Origin: Roseateles sp. SL47
GTDB lineage: Bacteria > Pseudomonadota > Gammaproteobacteria > Burkholderiales > Burkholderiaceae_C
DNA: 64,000 nucleotides
Assembly (NCBI RefSeq): GCF_026625885.1
Contig: NZ_CP113068.1
Span: 2,728,001 to 2,792,000 of the forward strand
Direction: 5' to 3'
Shown: in pieces, positions 33,028-42,766 of the stretch
Position numbering within the stretch: position 1 is the first letter of the stretch
Layout of the letters: every line of letters begins with the position of its first letter
Notes under the pieces: model-generated
What the model was told of the DNA's origin: nothing
Seen by the model: the letters and a program-made list of their open reading frames with translations, nothing else
Database searches by the model: none
Position numbers and translations under genes: made by a program

Positions 33028-36000
33028 TCAGTGGCCTTCATTCAACAGAGGGGCGGAGGAGGTGGCGGGAGGGGTTTGCGCTTGCTTGCCCCGTGAGAAC
33101 AGCTTTTGCACCACCACATAGAACAGCGGCACGAAGAAGATCGCCAGCACCGTGCCGGTGACCATGCCGCCCACCACGGCTGTGCCCAGCGCGTTTTGCG
33201 CACCGGCGCCGGCACCCTTGCTGATCATCAGCGGCAGCACACCGAGGATGAAGGCCAGCGAGGTCATCAGGATGGGACGCAGCCGCATACGGGCCGCTGC
33301 AATGGCCGCCTCCAGGGTGGACATGCCCTTGGCATGCAACTCCTTGGCGAATTCCACGATCAGGATCGCGTTCTTCGAGGCCAGACCCACGGTGGTCAAC
33401 AGGCCCACCTGGAAGTAGACGTCATTCATCTTCCAGGTCAGCACCGCGCCGGCCAGGGTGCCCAGCACGCCCAGAGGCACCACCAGGATCACCGACAGGG
33501 GAATGGACCAGCTCTCATACAGCGCCGCGAGGCACAGGAAGACCACCAGGATGGAGACTGCATACAGCAGCCCGGCCTGACCACCGGCCTCACGCTCCTG
33601 GCGGGAGACACCGGTCCATTCAAAGCCGATGCCCGGAGGCAACTGCGCCGCATGGCGTTCCACCAGTTCCAGTGCCTGGCCGCTGGACATCGCGCCCGGC
33701 ATGGCCATGCCCAGAATCTCCACCGACGGCACACCGTTGTAGCGTTCCAGGCGGGGCGACCCGGTGGTCCAGCTGGCGGTAGCGAATGCGTTGAACGGAA
33801 CCATCGTGCCGCTGGCGTTGCGCACGAACCAGTGGTCGATGTCGCTGGGCAGCATGCGGAAGGGGGCATCCGACTGCAAGAAGACCTTCTTCACCCGGCC
33901 GCGGTCGATGAAGTCGTTCACATACACACTGCCCAGGGCTGTGGACAGCGTGTTGTTGACGTCGCTCATCGTCAGGCCGAGGGCGCCGACCTTGTGCTCA
34001 TCGATATCAAGCTGGAACTGAGGGGTGTCTTCCATGCCGTTGGGGCGCACGGCGACCAGGCCCGGTTCCTTGGTGAGCGCACCCAGCATCTGGTTGCGGG
34101 CCTGCATCAGGGCCTCATGGCCCAGGTTGGCACGGTCCTGCAGCATCAGGTCGAAACCGCTGGCGTTGCCCAGTTCGGACACCGCCGGGGGCACCACCGC
34201 AAAGACGCTGGCATTGCGGATGGTCGACAGCGTCTCCATCGCGCGATTGGCCACGGCGCTGGCCTTCAGTTCCGGCCGGGTGCGAACGTCCCAGGGCTTG
34301 AGCTTGACGAAGGCGAAGCCGGCGTTCTGGCCGCTCCCTGCGAAGCTGAAACCGGCCACCGAGAAGACCGCATCCACGGCGTCCTTCTGATCTTCCAGGA
34401 AGTGATGCTCCACCTGCTTCAGCACCTCCAGCGTCTTGGCCTGTGTGGCACCTGGCGGCAAGGACACCAGCGTGAACAGCGTGCCTTGGTCTTCCTCAGG
34501 CAGGAAGCCCGCAGGGATCTTGGTGAACACCACGCCCACCAGAGCCACCAGCACGGCATAACCCGCCATGTAGCGCCAGCCGCGGCCCAGCATGTGATGC
34601 ACGATGCCCTGATACCGGCGGTTGCCGCGGTCGAAGGCGCGGTTGAAGGCGCCGAAGAAGCCGCGGGTCGCCAGGGCGTGGCCCTTTTCCACCGGCTTGA
34701 GCATGGTGGCGCACAGAGCCGGGGTGAGGATCATCGCCACCAGCACCGACAGGGTCATGGCGGACACGATGGTCACGGTGAACTGGCGGTAGATCACGCC
34801 GGACGAGCCGCCGAAGAAGGCCATCGGCACAAACACCGCAGCCAGCACCAGGGCCACACCCACCAGCGCACCGGTGATCTGGCCCATGGACTTGCGGGTG
34901 GCCTCCAGCGGTGACAGCCCTTCCTCGCTCATCACACGCTCGACGTTCTCCACCACCACGATCGCATCGTCCACCAGCAGGCCGATCGCCAGCACCATCG
35001 CCAGCATCGTCAGAGTGTTGAGCGAATAACCGAAGGCGGCCAGCACCCCGAAGGTGCCCATCAGCACCACCGGCACGGCAATCGTCGGGATCAGCGTGGC
35101 GCGGAAGTTCTGCAGGAACAAGTACATCACCAGGAACACCAGCACCACGGCTTCCACCAGCGTCTTGATCACTTCCTCGATGGAAATGCGGACGAAGGGT
35201 GTGGTGTCGTAGGGCTTGATGACCTTCACGCCGGGCGGGAAGAACTTGCTCAGCTCGTTGAGCTTGGCATCGATGCCCTTGACGGTGTTGAGCGCATTGG
35301 CGCCCGTGGCCAGCTTGATGGCCAGACCGGCGGCTGGTTTGCCGTTGTAGCGGGCCACGGTGGTGTAGCTTTCGCTGCCCAGTTCCACGCGGGCGACATC
35401 CCGGAGGCGAACGGCGGAGCCATCGGACTGCGTGCGCAGCAGGATCGATTCAAACTCTTCGGCGGTCTTCAGACGCGTCTGGGCGGTGATGGTCGCATTG
35501 AGCTGCTGATTGGGCACCGCAGGCAGACCGCCCAACTGGCCGGCCGACACCTGTGCGTTCTGGGCTTCCACCGCCGACTTCACATCCAGCGGCGTGAGCT
35601 TGTAGCTGTTGAGCTTGGAGGGGTCCAGCCAGATGCGCATCGCATACTGGGAGCCGAACAGGGTGGTGTCGCCCACGCCTTCCAACCGGCTGATCGGGTC
35701 CTGGACGTTGGCGGCGACATAGTCGGACAGGTCGGAGCCCGTCAGCTTGCCGTCCTCCGAGATGAAGGCCAGCACGTTCAGGAAGTTGTTGGCCGACTTG
35801 GTCACCTGCACGCCCTGCTGCTGCACTTCCTGCGGCAACAGAGGCGTGGCCAGGGCCAGCTTGTTTTGCACCTGCACCTGCGCGGTGTCCGGGTCGGTGC
35901 CAGTCTCGAAGGTCAGCGTGATGGTCACGCTGCCGGTCGATTCACTGGTGGAGGAGATGTAGGAGAGGCGGTCCAGCCCCTTCATCTTCTGCTCGATGAC

Positions 36001-36189
36001 CTGGGTGACGGTGTCTTCCAGTGTCTTGGAGGAGGCGCCGGGATAACTGGCCGAGATGGCAATGGCCGGCGGCGCGATGGTGGGGTACTGCGCAATCGGC
36101 AGCGTCAGCACCGCCATGGTGCCGGCCAGCATCGTGATGATGGCCAGGACCCAGGCGAAGATGGGGCGGTCAATAAAAAAGCGTGCCAT
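33028..36189 (-). CDS. RND efflux pump inner-membrane transporter (AcrB/MexB type)
   Basis: The 1053-residue, 12-helix transporter expels hydrophobic compounds using proton flow. Family signs are [43 protein letters not shown] at the N-terminus, the proton relay Asp pair in [17 protein letters not shown], and Lys in [18 protein letters not shown]. Length (1053) matches AcrB/MexB (1046-1049). It lies 20 bases after the adaptor gene. The C-terminal tail is Pro/Ser-rich. Drug spectrum cannot be read from the sequence. Confidence 0.96.
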   Translation of the reverse strand: MARFFIDRPIFAWVLAIITMLAGTMAVLTLPIAQYPTIAPPAIAISASYPGASSKTLEDTVTQVIEQKMKGLDRLSYISSTSESTGSVTITLTFETGTDPDTAQVQVQNKLALATPLLPQEVQQQGVQVTKSANNFLNVLAFISEDGKLTGSDLSDYVAANVQDPISRLEGVGDTTLFGSQYAMRIWLDPSKLNSYKLTPLDVKSAVEAQNAQVSAGQLGGLPAVPNQQLNATITAQTRLKTAEEFESILLRTQSDGSAVRLRDVARVELGSESYTTVARYNGKPAAGLAIKLATGANALNTVKGIDAKLNELSKFFPPGVKVIKPYDTTPFVRISIEEVIKTLVEAVVLVFLVMYLFLQNFRATLIPTIAVPVVLMGTFGVLAAFGYSLNTLTMLAMVLAIGLLVDDAIVVVENVERVMSEEGLSPLEATRKSMGQITGALVGVALVLAAVFVPMAFFGGSSGVIYRQFTVTIVSAMTLSVLVAMILTPALCATMLKPVEKGHALATRGFFGAFNRAFDRGNRRYQGIVHHMLGRGWRYMAGYAVLVALVGVVFTKIPAGFLPEEDQGTLFTLVSLPPGATQAKTLEVLKQVEHHFLEDQKDAVDAVFSVAGFSFAGSGQNAGFAFVKLKPWDVRTRPELKASAVANRAMETLSTIRNASVFAVVPPAVSELGNASGFDLMLQDRANLGHEALMQARNQMLGALTKEPGLVAVRPNGMEDTPQFQLDIDEHKVGALGLTMSDVNNTLSTALGSVYVNDFIDRGRVKKVFLQSDAPFRMLPSDIDHWFVRNASGTMVPFNAFATASWTTGSPRLERYNGVPSVEILGMAMPGAMSSGQALELVERHAAQLPPGIGFEWTGVSRQEREAGGQAGLLYAVSILVVFLCLAALYESWSIPLSVILVVPLGVLGTLAGAVLTWKMNDVYFQVGLLTTVGLASKNAILIVEFAKELHAKGMSTLEAAIAAARMRLRPILMTSLAFILGVLPLMISKGAGAGAQNALGTAVVGGMVTGTVLAIFFVPLFYVVVQKLFSRGKQAQTPPATSSAPLLNEGH

Positions 36190-36209
36190 GAAGAGTCTCC
36201 GTCGGCGGC

Positions 36210-37400
36210 TCAGTGCGTGTTGCCAGAGGCGCTGGCGGCGACCGTCTTGATGGCCGCGCCGGTCGTTTCAGACTTCACCTCGACGGCCTGGCCGGGGCGG
36301 GCCTTTTGCTGGCCTTCAACGACCAGACGGTCGCCGGCCTGCAGTCCGCTGCTGACCAGCCATTGATCGCCGATGGCGCGGTCGGCCTTGAGCGTGCGCT
36401 GGGCCAGCTTGCCGCCGCCGTCCACCACATAGGCGATGGCCTTGCCCGTGCTGTCACGGGTCACGGCAGGTTGCGGCACCAGCACGGCCTGGTCGATCAC
36501 ACCTTCCTCGATGACCGCCTTGGCATACATGCCGGGCAGCAGATCCCCCTTGGGATTCGGGAACTCGGCGCGCAGGGTCACGGCGCTGGTGGCAGGGTCC
36601 ACCGTCACTTCGGAGAACTGCAGCTTGCCCGCCAGCGGGTAGACGGTGCCATCGTCCAGCACCAGCTTCACGGCGGCGGTTCCGCCCTTGAGCTGGCCTT
36701 TCTCCAGGGAGCGCTTCAGCGCCAGCATGGCGCCGCTGGACTGCGTCACATCCACATAGATCGGATCGAGCTGCTGCACCGTGGCCATCACGGTGGCCTG
36801 GTTGGAGGTCACCAGTGCGCCCGGCGTCACGCTCGAGCGGCCGATGCGGCCACTGATCGGCGCAGTGATGCGGGTGTAGGCGAGGTTGATGCGCTGGGTC
36901 TGGAGCGTAGCGCGGGCGGCATTCACGTCCGCCTGGGCCTGCAGCAGGCTGGCGTCGGCGTCATCGGCGTCCTGCTGACTGACGGCCTTCATCACCGCCA
37001 GTTCTTTGTAGCGGCCGGCCTTGAGGCGCGCGGTGACCAGCGTCGCCTCGGCCTTGTCCAGCGAGGCCTGGGCGTTGTCCACACTGGCGCGGAAAGTTGC
37101 GGGATCGATTTGATAAAGCAGATCTCCGGCCTTGACCTGGCTGCCTTCCTTGAAGTGGCGCTCCTGCACCAGCCCGCCGACCTGCGGCCGCACTTCGGCG
37201 ACCAGCGCGGCCGTCACTCGGCCGGGAAGCTCGGTGGTGAGCGCCAGACGCTGCGTCTGCACCGTGGTCACCGCCACCTGCGGAGCACCATTGCCGCCCG
37301 CGTTGGGGGGGTGCGGTGCTTCGCCGCACGCGGCCAGGGTCACGGCCGCAACGATGGACAGCAGCGCGGTAGGAAGAAGGGGATCGGATCGGGTGCGCAT
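36210..37400 (-). CDS. RND efflux periplasmic adaptor lipoprotein (AcrA/MexA type)
   Basis: ATG 37400 is preceded by GGAG and gives 396 residues; an upstream TTG is less likely. The signal peptide ends with a lipobox (TLAACGE, Cys 25). The adaptor domains follow: beta-barrel/lipoyl ([46 protein letters not shown]), hairpin ([57 protein letters not shown]), and membrane-proximal part. It is the first gene of the adaptor-pump-channel-TetR-ndh operon. Confidence 0.94.
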   Translation of the reverse strand: MRTRSDPLLPTALLSIVAAVTLAACGEAPHPPNAGGNGAPQVAVTTVQTQRLALTTELPGRVTAALVAEVRPQVGGLVQERHFKEGSQVKAGDLLYQIDPATFRASVDNAQASLDKAEATLVTARLKAGRYKELAVMKAVSQQDADDADASLLQAQADVNAARATLQTQRINLAYTRITAPISGRIGRSSVTPGALVTSNQATVMATVQQLDPIYVDVTQSSGAMLALKRSLEKGQLKGGTAAVKLVLDDGTVYPLAGKLQFSEVTVDPATSAVTLRAEFPNPKGDLLPGMYAKAVIEEGVIDQAVLVPQPAVTRDSTGKAIAYVVDGGGKLAQRTLKADRAIGDQWLVSSGLQAGDRLVVEGQQKARPGQAVEVKSETTGAAIKTVAASASGNTH

Positions 37401-37464
37401 GACGGGGGACTCCAAAAGGACAAGAGTGCGGAGGAGAAAATGGGCGAATATCGCCCTTATGTGT

Positions 37465-37479
37465 ACTGAACAGTTCGGT
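37465..37479 (-). promoter_or_regulatory. Candidate TetR operator before the efflux operon
   Basis: ACTGAACAGTTCGGT is a near-perfect 15-bp palindrome (one mismatched pair) about 65 bases upstream of the adaptor start. A second inverted repeat, GGGCGA-ATA-TCGCCC at 37442-37456, lies between it and the gene and could form a hairpin in the leader. TetR repressors of efflux operons bind such palindromes. I cannot identify the promoter boxes with confidence. Confidence 0.4.
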
Positions 37480-37645
37480 TATGGCGAGCGGATTATTGAA
37501 TCGGCGCTCAGGAGGTGTCAAGATAAATAAACCGCACCGTACAGTTAAGTTGCCAAGCATGAAAAGTTGCACAGACGGTGGCAGCACCCGCTGGATTTCC
37601 CAATCCGACTTAGACTGCCGCCCGATTCATTCGCAAACCGGTCCC

Positions 37646-38110
37646 ATGCCCGCCGCCATCACCGTCTCGCTCGAACCTGCCGCCCAGCCCGAAGTGATCG
37701 CGCTCATCGAGGCCCTGGACGCTTATCAGATCCCGTTGTACCCGATGGAAAGCCATCACGGCATCGACATGGCCGCCTTATCGGCACCGAACGTGATGTT
37801 TGCCGTGGCACGGGACGGGCAGGGGATGGCCGTCGCCTGCGGCGCCATCGTCGTGGGGCCGGAGTTCGGCGAACTCAAGCGCATGTACACGCTGCCGTCG
37901 CATCGCGGCCAGGGCATTGCCGGTGCGCTGCTGGCGCGGCTCGAAGCCGAGGCCCATGCGCGTGGCGTGCGTTCCTTCACGCTGGAGACCGGTTATCTCC
38001 AGACCGATGCCATCGGCCTGTATGAGCGTCTGGGCTATCGTCGCTGCGGACCGTTCGGCGAGTACGTCGACGACCCCAACAGTGTTTTCATGAGCAAGAT
38101 CGTCAACTGA
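37646..38110 (+). CDS. GNAT-family N-acetyltransferase
   Basis: The start at 37646 gives 154 residues (MPAAITVSLEPAAQPEVIALIEALDAYQIPLYP…); a longer frame has a poor N-terminus unlike the family. The acetyl-CoA site is ELKRMYTLPSHRGQGIAGALLARLEAEAHARG (about 75-108) with the R-G-x-G-I/A loop, followed by LETGYLQTDAIGLYERLGYRRCGPFGEY. The substrate is unknown. It sits 2 bases before the AI-2E gene, suggesting an operon, and is divergent from the efflux operon. Confidence 0.88.
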   Translation: MPAAITVSLEPAAQPEVIALIEALDAYQIPLYPMESHHGIDMAALSAPNVMFAVARDGQGMAVACGAIVVGPEFGELKRMYTLPSHRGQGIAGALLARLEAEAHARGVRSFTLETGYLQTDAIGLYERLGYRRCGPFGEYVDDPNSVFMSKIVN

Positions 38111-38112
38111 GC

Positions 38113-39948
38113 ATGCACGCCCCTTCCACCGCAAATGCCCCCACACCGCTGGCGGTCAAGCTTCTTGTCGGCCTCGGTGTTCTGGCCGTGCTGTATCTCG
38201 GCCGCGAGGTGCTGGAGCCGATCACGCTGGCGGCCATGCTCAGCTTCCTGATGGCGCCGGTGGTGCGCAAGCTGCGCAGCCTGGGCCTGAATCAGACCAC
38301 CGCCGCCATCGGCACGCTGACGCTGGCCGGCCTGGTGGTGGCCGGCATTGCGATGGTGCTGTTGATGCAGCTCGGTGCCTTGTCTCGCGAGCTGCCAGCC
38401 TATGAGGAAAACGTCCGGGCCAAGGTGACGCGGCTGCGCATGATGACGCTGGACCAGCTCCAGCAGGCCCAGGGACGCGCCGGCCGGATGATTGGCGACC
38501 TGGCGGTACCCGGCGACACCAGCCCGCGCGCCATCGACGACGATCCGACGGCTCCCACCGCCCGCACCACGGACGGCAAGGCCGAAAACAGCGCCATGCT
38601 GGTGCGCCAGTTCCTGTCGGCGGTCTGGGGCCCGGTCGGGGTGGTGGGCATTGTGGTGCTGGTGCTGATCTTTGCGTTGCTGGAGCAGGATGCGCTGCGA
38701 GATCGGCTCATCCGGCTGGTCGGTGGTCATGACGTGCGCACCGCCACAGCGGCGTTCAACGACGCCGGCCAGCGTCTGTCGCGTTATTTCGTCTCGCAAT
38801 TCCTGGTGAATGTGGGCGTGGGCCTGGTGATCGGCGTGCTGCTGTTTGTCACCGGGGTGCCGCACGCCACCATTTGGGCGGTACTGGCCGGTTTGCTGCG
38901 CTTCATCCCGTATGTCGGTTTCCCCGCCGCTGCGGTGTGCGCCGGGGTGATGTCCGCTGCCATGGCGCCCGGCTGGGATCTGATGGTGTCTACGCTGCTG
39001 ATCTTCCTGGCGGTGGAAGTGGTGGTGGCCCATGTGATTGAGCCGCAGCTGTACGGCCATGCCACGGGCCTGTCGCCGTTCTCGGTGGTGGTTTCTGCCA
39101 TCTTCTGGAGCGCGTTGTGGGGCCCGGTGGGGCTGTTGTTGTCCACACCATTGACCTTGTGCCTGGTGGTGGCTGGCCGGCATGTGCCGGCGCTGGCCTT
39201 CCTGGATGTGCTGCTGGGCGATGCACCCGCGCTGGACCTTTCCCAGCGCTTCTACCAGCGCAGCCTCAGCGGGGATTCGGTGGAGATCCTGGCCGACGCA
39301 CGCACCTATCTGAAGCGCCGCACGCTGGCCCGGTATTGCGACCGGGTGGTGGTGCCGGCCGTGGATCTGGCCCGGCGCGACATGGAGCAGAACCTGATCA
39401 CACCGGACCAGCTACGCGCTGCACAGGAGGTCATGCTGGAGGTCTTTGCGGCCCTCACGCACACGCCGCTGCCGCGTCGGCGCAAGTCGGGCGTGCTGGA
39501 CGGCGCCGACCTGGGCCTGCGCATGCGGCAGGAACGGCTGCACAGGGAAGGCCGTTGGCAGGGCTCCATTGACGTGCCTGCCGGCTCGGTCATGCTGTGT
39601 GTGAGCATGGGCGACCCGGGGGCTCATCTGATGGCGGAGATCCTGGTGCGCGTGCTGCGCGACAGCGGCTTCGATGCTCGCCATATCATCGCCGAAGAAC
39701 TGACCGGGCCGCCGGACGACGCCAAGCTGGAAGCGATCGGCACGGTGTTTGTGGTGGGAGCGGCGGTGGAGGAGCAGGACCTGGCAGAGGTGCGACTGCT
39801 GAATGACTTCCTGGTGGAACTGCCTTCGGCCACCGTCGTGATGATGATGCTGGCCGGCCAGGTCACCCGCGACCCGATTGCCAACGACCGGACCCACCAC
39901 ACCGCCTATTCCTTCGAGGAAGTGCTGGCGCTGATGCCCAAGACATAA
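38113..39948 (+). CDS. AI-2E family transporter with extra C-terminal domain
   Basis: The 611-residue protein has the AI-2E (PerM/TqsA) permease core in residues about 12-375: several hydrophobic helices with EPITLAAMLSFLMAPVVRKL, GVVGIVVLVLIFALLEQDALRDRLIRL, RLSRYFVSQFLVNVGVGLVIGVLLF, VPHATIWAVLAGLLRFIPYVGFP and VIEPQLYGHATGLSPFSVVVSAIFW. Family members are about 350 residues, so about 240 residues are extra. The tail (from about 488) has VMLCVSMGDPGAHLMAEILVRVLRDSGFDARHI…AIGTVFVVGA, resembling the B12-binding Rossmann-like fold without the His ligand. The transported molecule is unknown. Confidence 0.85.
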   Translation: MHAPSTANAPTPLAVKLLVGLGVLAVLYLGREVLEPITLAAMLSFLMAPVVRKLRSLGLNQTTAAIGTLTLAGLVVAGIAMVLLMQLGALSRELPAYEENVRAKVTRLRMMTLDQLQQAQGRAGRMIGDLAVPGDTSPRAIDDDPTAPTARTTDGKAENSAMLVRQFLSAVWGPVGVVGIVVLVLIFALLEQDALRDRLIRLVGGHDVRTATAAFNDAGQRLSRYFVSQFLVNVGVGLVIGVLLFVTGVPHATIWAVLAGLLRFIPYVGFPAAAVCAGVMSAAMAPGWDLMVSTLLIFLAVEVVVAHVIEPQLYGHATGLSPFSVVVSAIFWSALWGPVGLLLSTPLTLCLVVAGRHVPALAFLDVLLGDAPALDLSQRFYQRSLSGDSVEILADARTYLKRRTLARYCDRVVVPAVDLARRDMEQNLITPDQLRAAQEVMLEVFAALTHTPLPRRRKSGVLDGADLGLRMRQERLHREGRWQGSIDVPAGSVMLCVSMGDPGAHLMAEILVRVLRDSGFDARHIIAEELTGPPDDAKLEAIGTVFVVGAAVEEQDLAEVRLLNDFLVELPSATVVMMMLAGQVTRDPIANDRTHHTAYSFEEVLALMPKT

Positions 39949-40080
39949 GGCGGCCGGGCAGCAAACCTGCAGCATCTGCGCAGGATGCCCGCCGATCCGG
40001 ACGATGAGAGGCGGATATCGATCCGTCTCAGGGTTCTCCCGAGGGATACTCCTGGGCACGTTTTCTGCTTCGTCTACGGG

Positions 40081-40752
40081 ATGAGTGACCTACCCCTGCA
40101 CCCCCCCGTCGATGCCTCCGCCACCACCCCGGCGAAGGTGACGATGGAAGACCTGACCATCCGCTCCCACACCTTGTTTGAGGATGCTCAGGCGATTTTC
40201 ACTGGCACGCTGTTTGTGTCGCTGGCCCTGATCTTGTTTGCCCAGGCCGGCCTGCTGACCGGCGGGACGGCTGGTGCCGCCTTTGTGCTGCACTACGCCA
40301 CCGATGTCAGCCTCGGCCGCTTGTTCTTTCTCATCAACCTGCCGTTCTATTGGTTCGCCTGGACTCGCATGGGCCGCGAATTCACCGTCAAAACCTTCAT
40401 CTCCATCGCGATCCTGTCGCTGATGACCGAGTTTTCGCCACGGCTCTTCGCCATTGACCGGCTGCATCCGGCCTATGCCGCTGTGCTGGGCGGGCTCTTG
40501 CTGGGCTCGGGCTGCCTGTTCCTGGCCCGCCATCGGGCCAGCCTGGGAGGGGCGACCATCGTGTCGCTTTATCTGCAAAAAGCCAGGGGCTGGCGCGCCG
40601 GCAAGGTGCAAATGTTGATGGACTGCGTCATCGTGTTGCTGGCGCTGACCGTCATCTCCCCGGAGCGGGTGGCGTATTCGGTGTTGGCGGCTGTGGTGAT
40701 GAACCTGTTCATTGCGGTGAATCACAAGCCGGGTCGGTATGCGGTGTTGTGA
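40081..40752 (+). CDS. YitT-family membrane protein
   Basis: The start at 40081 gives 223 residues; an earlier in-frame start lacks a good ribosome site. Five or six hydrophobic segments follow a short soluble N-terminus: IFTGTLFVSLALILFAQAGLLTGGTAGAAFVLHY (with the conserved TGGTAG), RLFFLINLPFYWFAW, KTFISIAILSLMTEFSPRLF, AAVLGGLLLGSGCLFLARHRASLGGATIVSLYLQ and VQMLMDCVIVLLALTVIS. This pattern is YitT/DUF161. The function of the family is not known. It is 130 bases downstream of the AI-2E gene. Confidence 0.85.
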   Translation: MSDLPLHPPVDASATTPAKVTMEDLTIRSHTLFEDAQAIFTGTLFVSLALILFAQAGLLTGGTAGAAFVLHYATDVSLGRLFFLINLPFYWFAWTRMGREFTVKTFISIAILSLMTEFSPRLFAIDRLHPAYAAVLGGLLLGSGCLFLARHRASLGGATIVSLYLQKARGWRAGKVQMLMDCVIVLLALTVISPERVAYSVLAAVVMNLFIAVNHKPGRYAVL

Positions 40753-40873
40753 GGGCAGGGGGGCGGATCCGGCACCGTGAGGGGTTGACCCTTAAATCAG
40801 CGCGCTAACCCGCTGCAAAGTGCCAAATCTGTCAATCGCAAGGAAAAAAGTGGGCCTGATTCAAAAATCGCCC

Positions 40874-40900
40874 TAAAGTCTTCAGGGAGCAGGCCGAAAA
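40874..40900 (+). promoter_or_regulatory. FliA (sigma 28) promoter for the EF-hand protein
   Basis: TAAAGTCT (40874-40881), 11 bases, then GCCGAAAA (40893-40900) matches the sigma 28 consensus TAAAGTTT-N11-GCCGATAA at 14 of 16 positions with the exact spacer. The start of transcription would be near 40908 and the gene begins at 40994. This places the following gene in the flagellar/chemotaxis regulon, if FliA of this species reads the usual consensus. Confidence 0.78.
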
Positions 40901-40993
40901 ACCGAACATGCCCTGAAAGGGTTAGGAGGCGGGGAGCAGTTCCCGCCCGGCATCCGCTGGCCGTTTCCGCGGAATCCTCGTGGAGGCATCATC

Positions 40994-41650
40994 ATGATCT
41001 CTGCTCTCGCAACAACCGCGACCAGCTCCGCTTCCAGCGCTGCGCCGCTGCGCAGCCGCGAGCAGGAGTCGGTCAATCCTGTGGAGGCTCCCGAGGCTTC
41101 CGCTGTCGTGACCTTGTCCGCTGCTGGCGCTTCGCTGGCGGCGCGTGACGCTGCGTCCAGGTCGGTGGCGGCTTCGCCCGCATCCTCAAGCTCCGCCCAA
41201 ACGGGGGGGGCAACGAGCGCGCCCTTGGCGCAATCGACTGCGGCGAACCCGGCATCCGCCTCCACCACCACCACCACCTCCTCCTCCTCCTCCGCAGCTT
41301 CTGCTTCAGCGCCCGTCTCCACGTCAGCACGAGGCGCTCGGGCAGCGGCACCGGCCACAACGGCGGCGCCTGCCGCTGCGGGCGGCGGTGGCGCTGCGGC
41401 GTCCAGCAGCTCGGGCAGCGCCAGCAGCGCCAGCAGTACAAGCAGTACAAGCGCCGATGTCTCCCTGGTGCCCAATCTGATCTATGCCCCTGCGGACAGC
41501 AATGAAGACGGTGTGATTTCGGCGGCCGAGCAAAAAGCCTATGACCTGGAACAGTTCCCCGAAGGCGTCGAGCCCAAGGCGGCACCGGTGCCCGCACGGG
41601 TGAACCAGGAACTGCGCGAGTACGTGACGGTCGCCCAAGGCGGTGACTGA
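40994..41650 (+). CDS. Ser/Ala-rich protein with a C-terminal EF-hand
   Basis: The 218-residue product has no signal peptide or membrane segment. Residues 1-155 are low-complexity Ala/Ser/Thr with tracts such as STTTTTSSSSSAAS. The C-terminal 55 residues are more ordered: the stretch DSNEDGVISAAE matches the EF-hand loop (D-x-N-x-D-G-x-I-x-x-x-E) at all key positions, followed by a helix (QKAYDLEQFPEGVE). It likely binds calcium. A FliA promoter lies upstream, and a long leader precedes the ATG. I know no named family. A role in motility or surface behaviour is inferred only from the promoter. Confidence 0.7.
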   Translation: MISALATTATSSASSAAPLRSREQESVNPVEAPEASAVVTLSAAGASLAARDAASRSVAASPASSSSAQTGGATSAPLAQSTAANPASASTTTTTSSSSSAASASAPVSTSARGARAAAPATTAAPAAAGGGGAAASSSSGSASSASSTSSTSADVSLVPNLIYAPADSNEDGVISAAEQKAYDLEQFPEGVEPKAAPVPARVNQELREYVTVAQGGD

Positions 41651-41720
41651 CGCCCTGTGCGGTTCATCCGTCCTCTGAACGGGTGACGGCGCCACGCATC
41701 GAGCCACCGCCCAAGACCAC

Positions 41721-41772
41721 CGAACGCCTGTAGAACGTCTGCAGAACGTCTAAAGAACGCCTGCAGAACGAC
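41721..41772 (+). repeat. 11-bp tandem repeat, four units plus a partial one
   Basis: Units TGTAGAACGTC, TGCAGAACGTC, TAAAGAACGCC and TGCAGAACGAC follow one another from 41729 to 41772, after a partial CGAACGCC at 41721. The AGAACGYC core is constant. The repeat lies in the 320-base region between the EF-hand gene and the small conserved gene at 41971, where no other feature is seen. Confidence 0.8.
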
Positions 41773-41970
41773 GACCGGGTGCCCGCCGCGTCATTGAACC
41801 CGACGCCGGACCGGCCCCTGCAGGGCGCCTGGGTGCCCGCAAGGGCCACCGCCATCGGCCTCTTCCGTCCGCCACCCCCATTGGAGGGCCCACCTCAGGT
41901 GGGTAGCTCCACGCCGCCATCCCGCGCACAGTCTCCCCATCGTGGCCATCGGGCCATGCAGGAGACGGAC

Positions 41971-42219
41971 ATGCATTTCGCTGAAGTCGATACGGGCGAC
42001 TATCGCATCTACGCCGGTGCCATCGAGCGACCCCGCCAGTTTGGTTACGTCGCGGCGGTGGTGGTGATGCGGCAAGGGCGCGCGCCGGACAAGCGGGAAG
42101 CCTACCGCGACGAGAATCTGGCTGGCGGCTACGGCTGGGCGACACCGGCCGAGGCGCTGCGCTTTGCCATCAATGCTGGCAAGGAAGCGGTGATGTGCAG
42201 CATCGGGATGAGGGCCTGA
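41971..42219 (+). CDS. Small conserved protein of unknown function
   Basis: ATG 41971 lies 7 bases after GGAG, so it is preferred over ATG 41956. The 82-residue product, MHFAEVDTGDYRIYAGAIERPRQFGYVAAVVVMRQGRAPDKREAYRDENLAGGYGWATPAEALRFAINAGKEAVMC…, has a pattern of strand-strand-helix and is compact. Similar short proteins appear in other Burkholderiales as hypothetical genes. It is not linked to a clear operon. The function is unknown. Confidence 0.62.
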   Translation: MHFAEVDTGDYRIYAGAIERPRQFGYVAAVVVMRQGRAPDKREAYRDENLAGGYGWATPAEALRFAINAGKEAVMCSIGMRA

Positions 42220-42766
42220 GCCTTGGCCAACGGGCGTTCTTCCGGTTGCCGGCGGACGGTCTTTGTAGCGGGAACCACCCGCATGCTGGTGGACACGCGT
42301 CCCCGCTCCGCTCCTCGCGACCGACTGGGCAGCCGCCCCCGGCCACCCGCTGTGAGGGGCTCTCAGCGCGTATGCGCACCCGCAGACATCTCCCTCGCGG
42401 GTGATTCACCCAGCTCCACCGAATCCACCGAATCCACCGAACCCAACGACTCCAACGGGTCCAGCAGCGCAAGCGCCAACAGCTCAAGCAGCGCAATCAG
42501 CTCAAGCGGCCACTCCAGCCCCACCGGCTCAACCGGCTCAAGCAGCGCAGTCAGCTCAAGCGGCCCAACCGACCCAACCAGCCCCAACGTGTCCTCCCCC
42601 GCCGCAGGCCCCTCCACCGTGACGCAAGCCGTTGCACGTGCTGCCCGGCCCTTCGCTGTGCGCCTGCCGCGCTGCCCGACGCCACTCAAGCGGCCCAGAC
42701 CGTCTTTCGTCGCCTGACCCGCTGCCAGCCCTTGGTGGGGCTGCCCGCCGACGCTATCGTGCGGGC
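42220..42766. repeat. Low-complexity intergenic region with short repeats
   Basis: This 547-base stretch has no gene I can support. At 42410-42600 it contains runs of related short words (GAATCCACC three times, then many copies of CAAGCGGC, AGCTCAAGC, CCAACGACTCC). Open frames cross it on both strands, but the products are repeats of Ser/Thr/Pro or Leu/Glu with no domain, so they are treated as chance. It separates the small gene at 41971 from the two-component pair. Confidence 0.6.

Noticed and set aside
33106..34914. A 602-codon + strand frame opposite the efflux pump gene
   Set aside because: His/Gln/Arg-rich shadow of the pump gene with no ribosome site or domain.
42363..42689. Leu/Glu-rich minus-strand frame with regular repeats
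   Set aside because: It comes from short DNA repeats, and no ribosome site or domain is seen.
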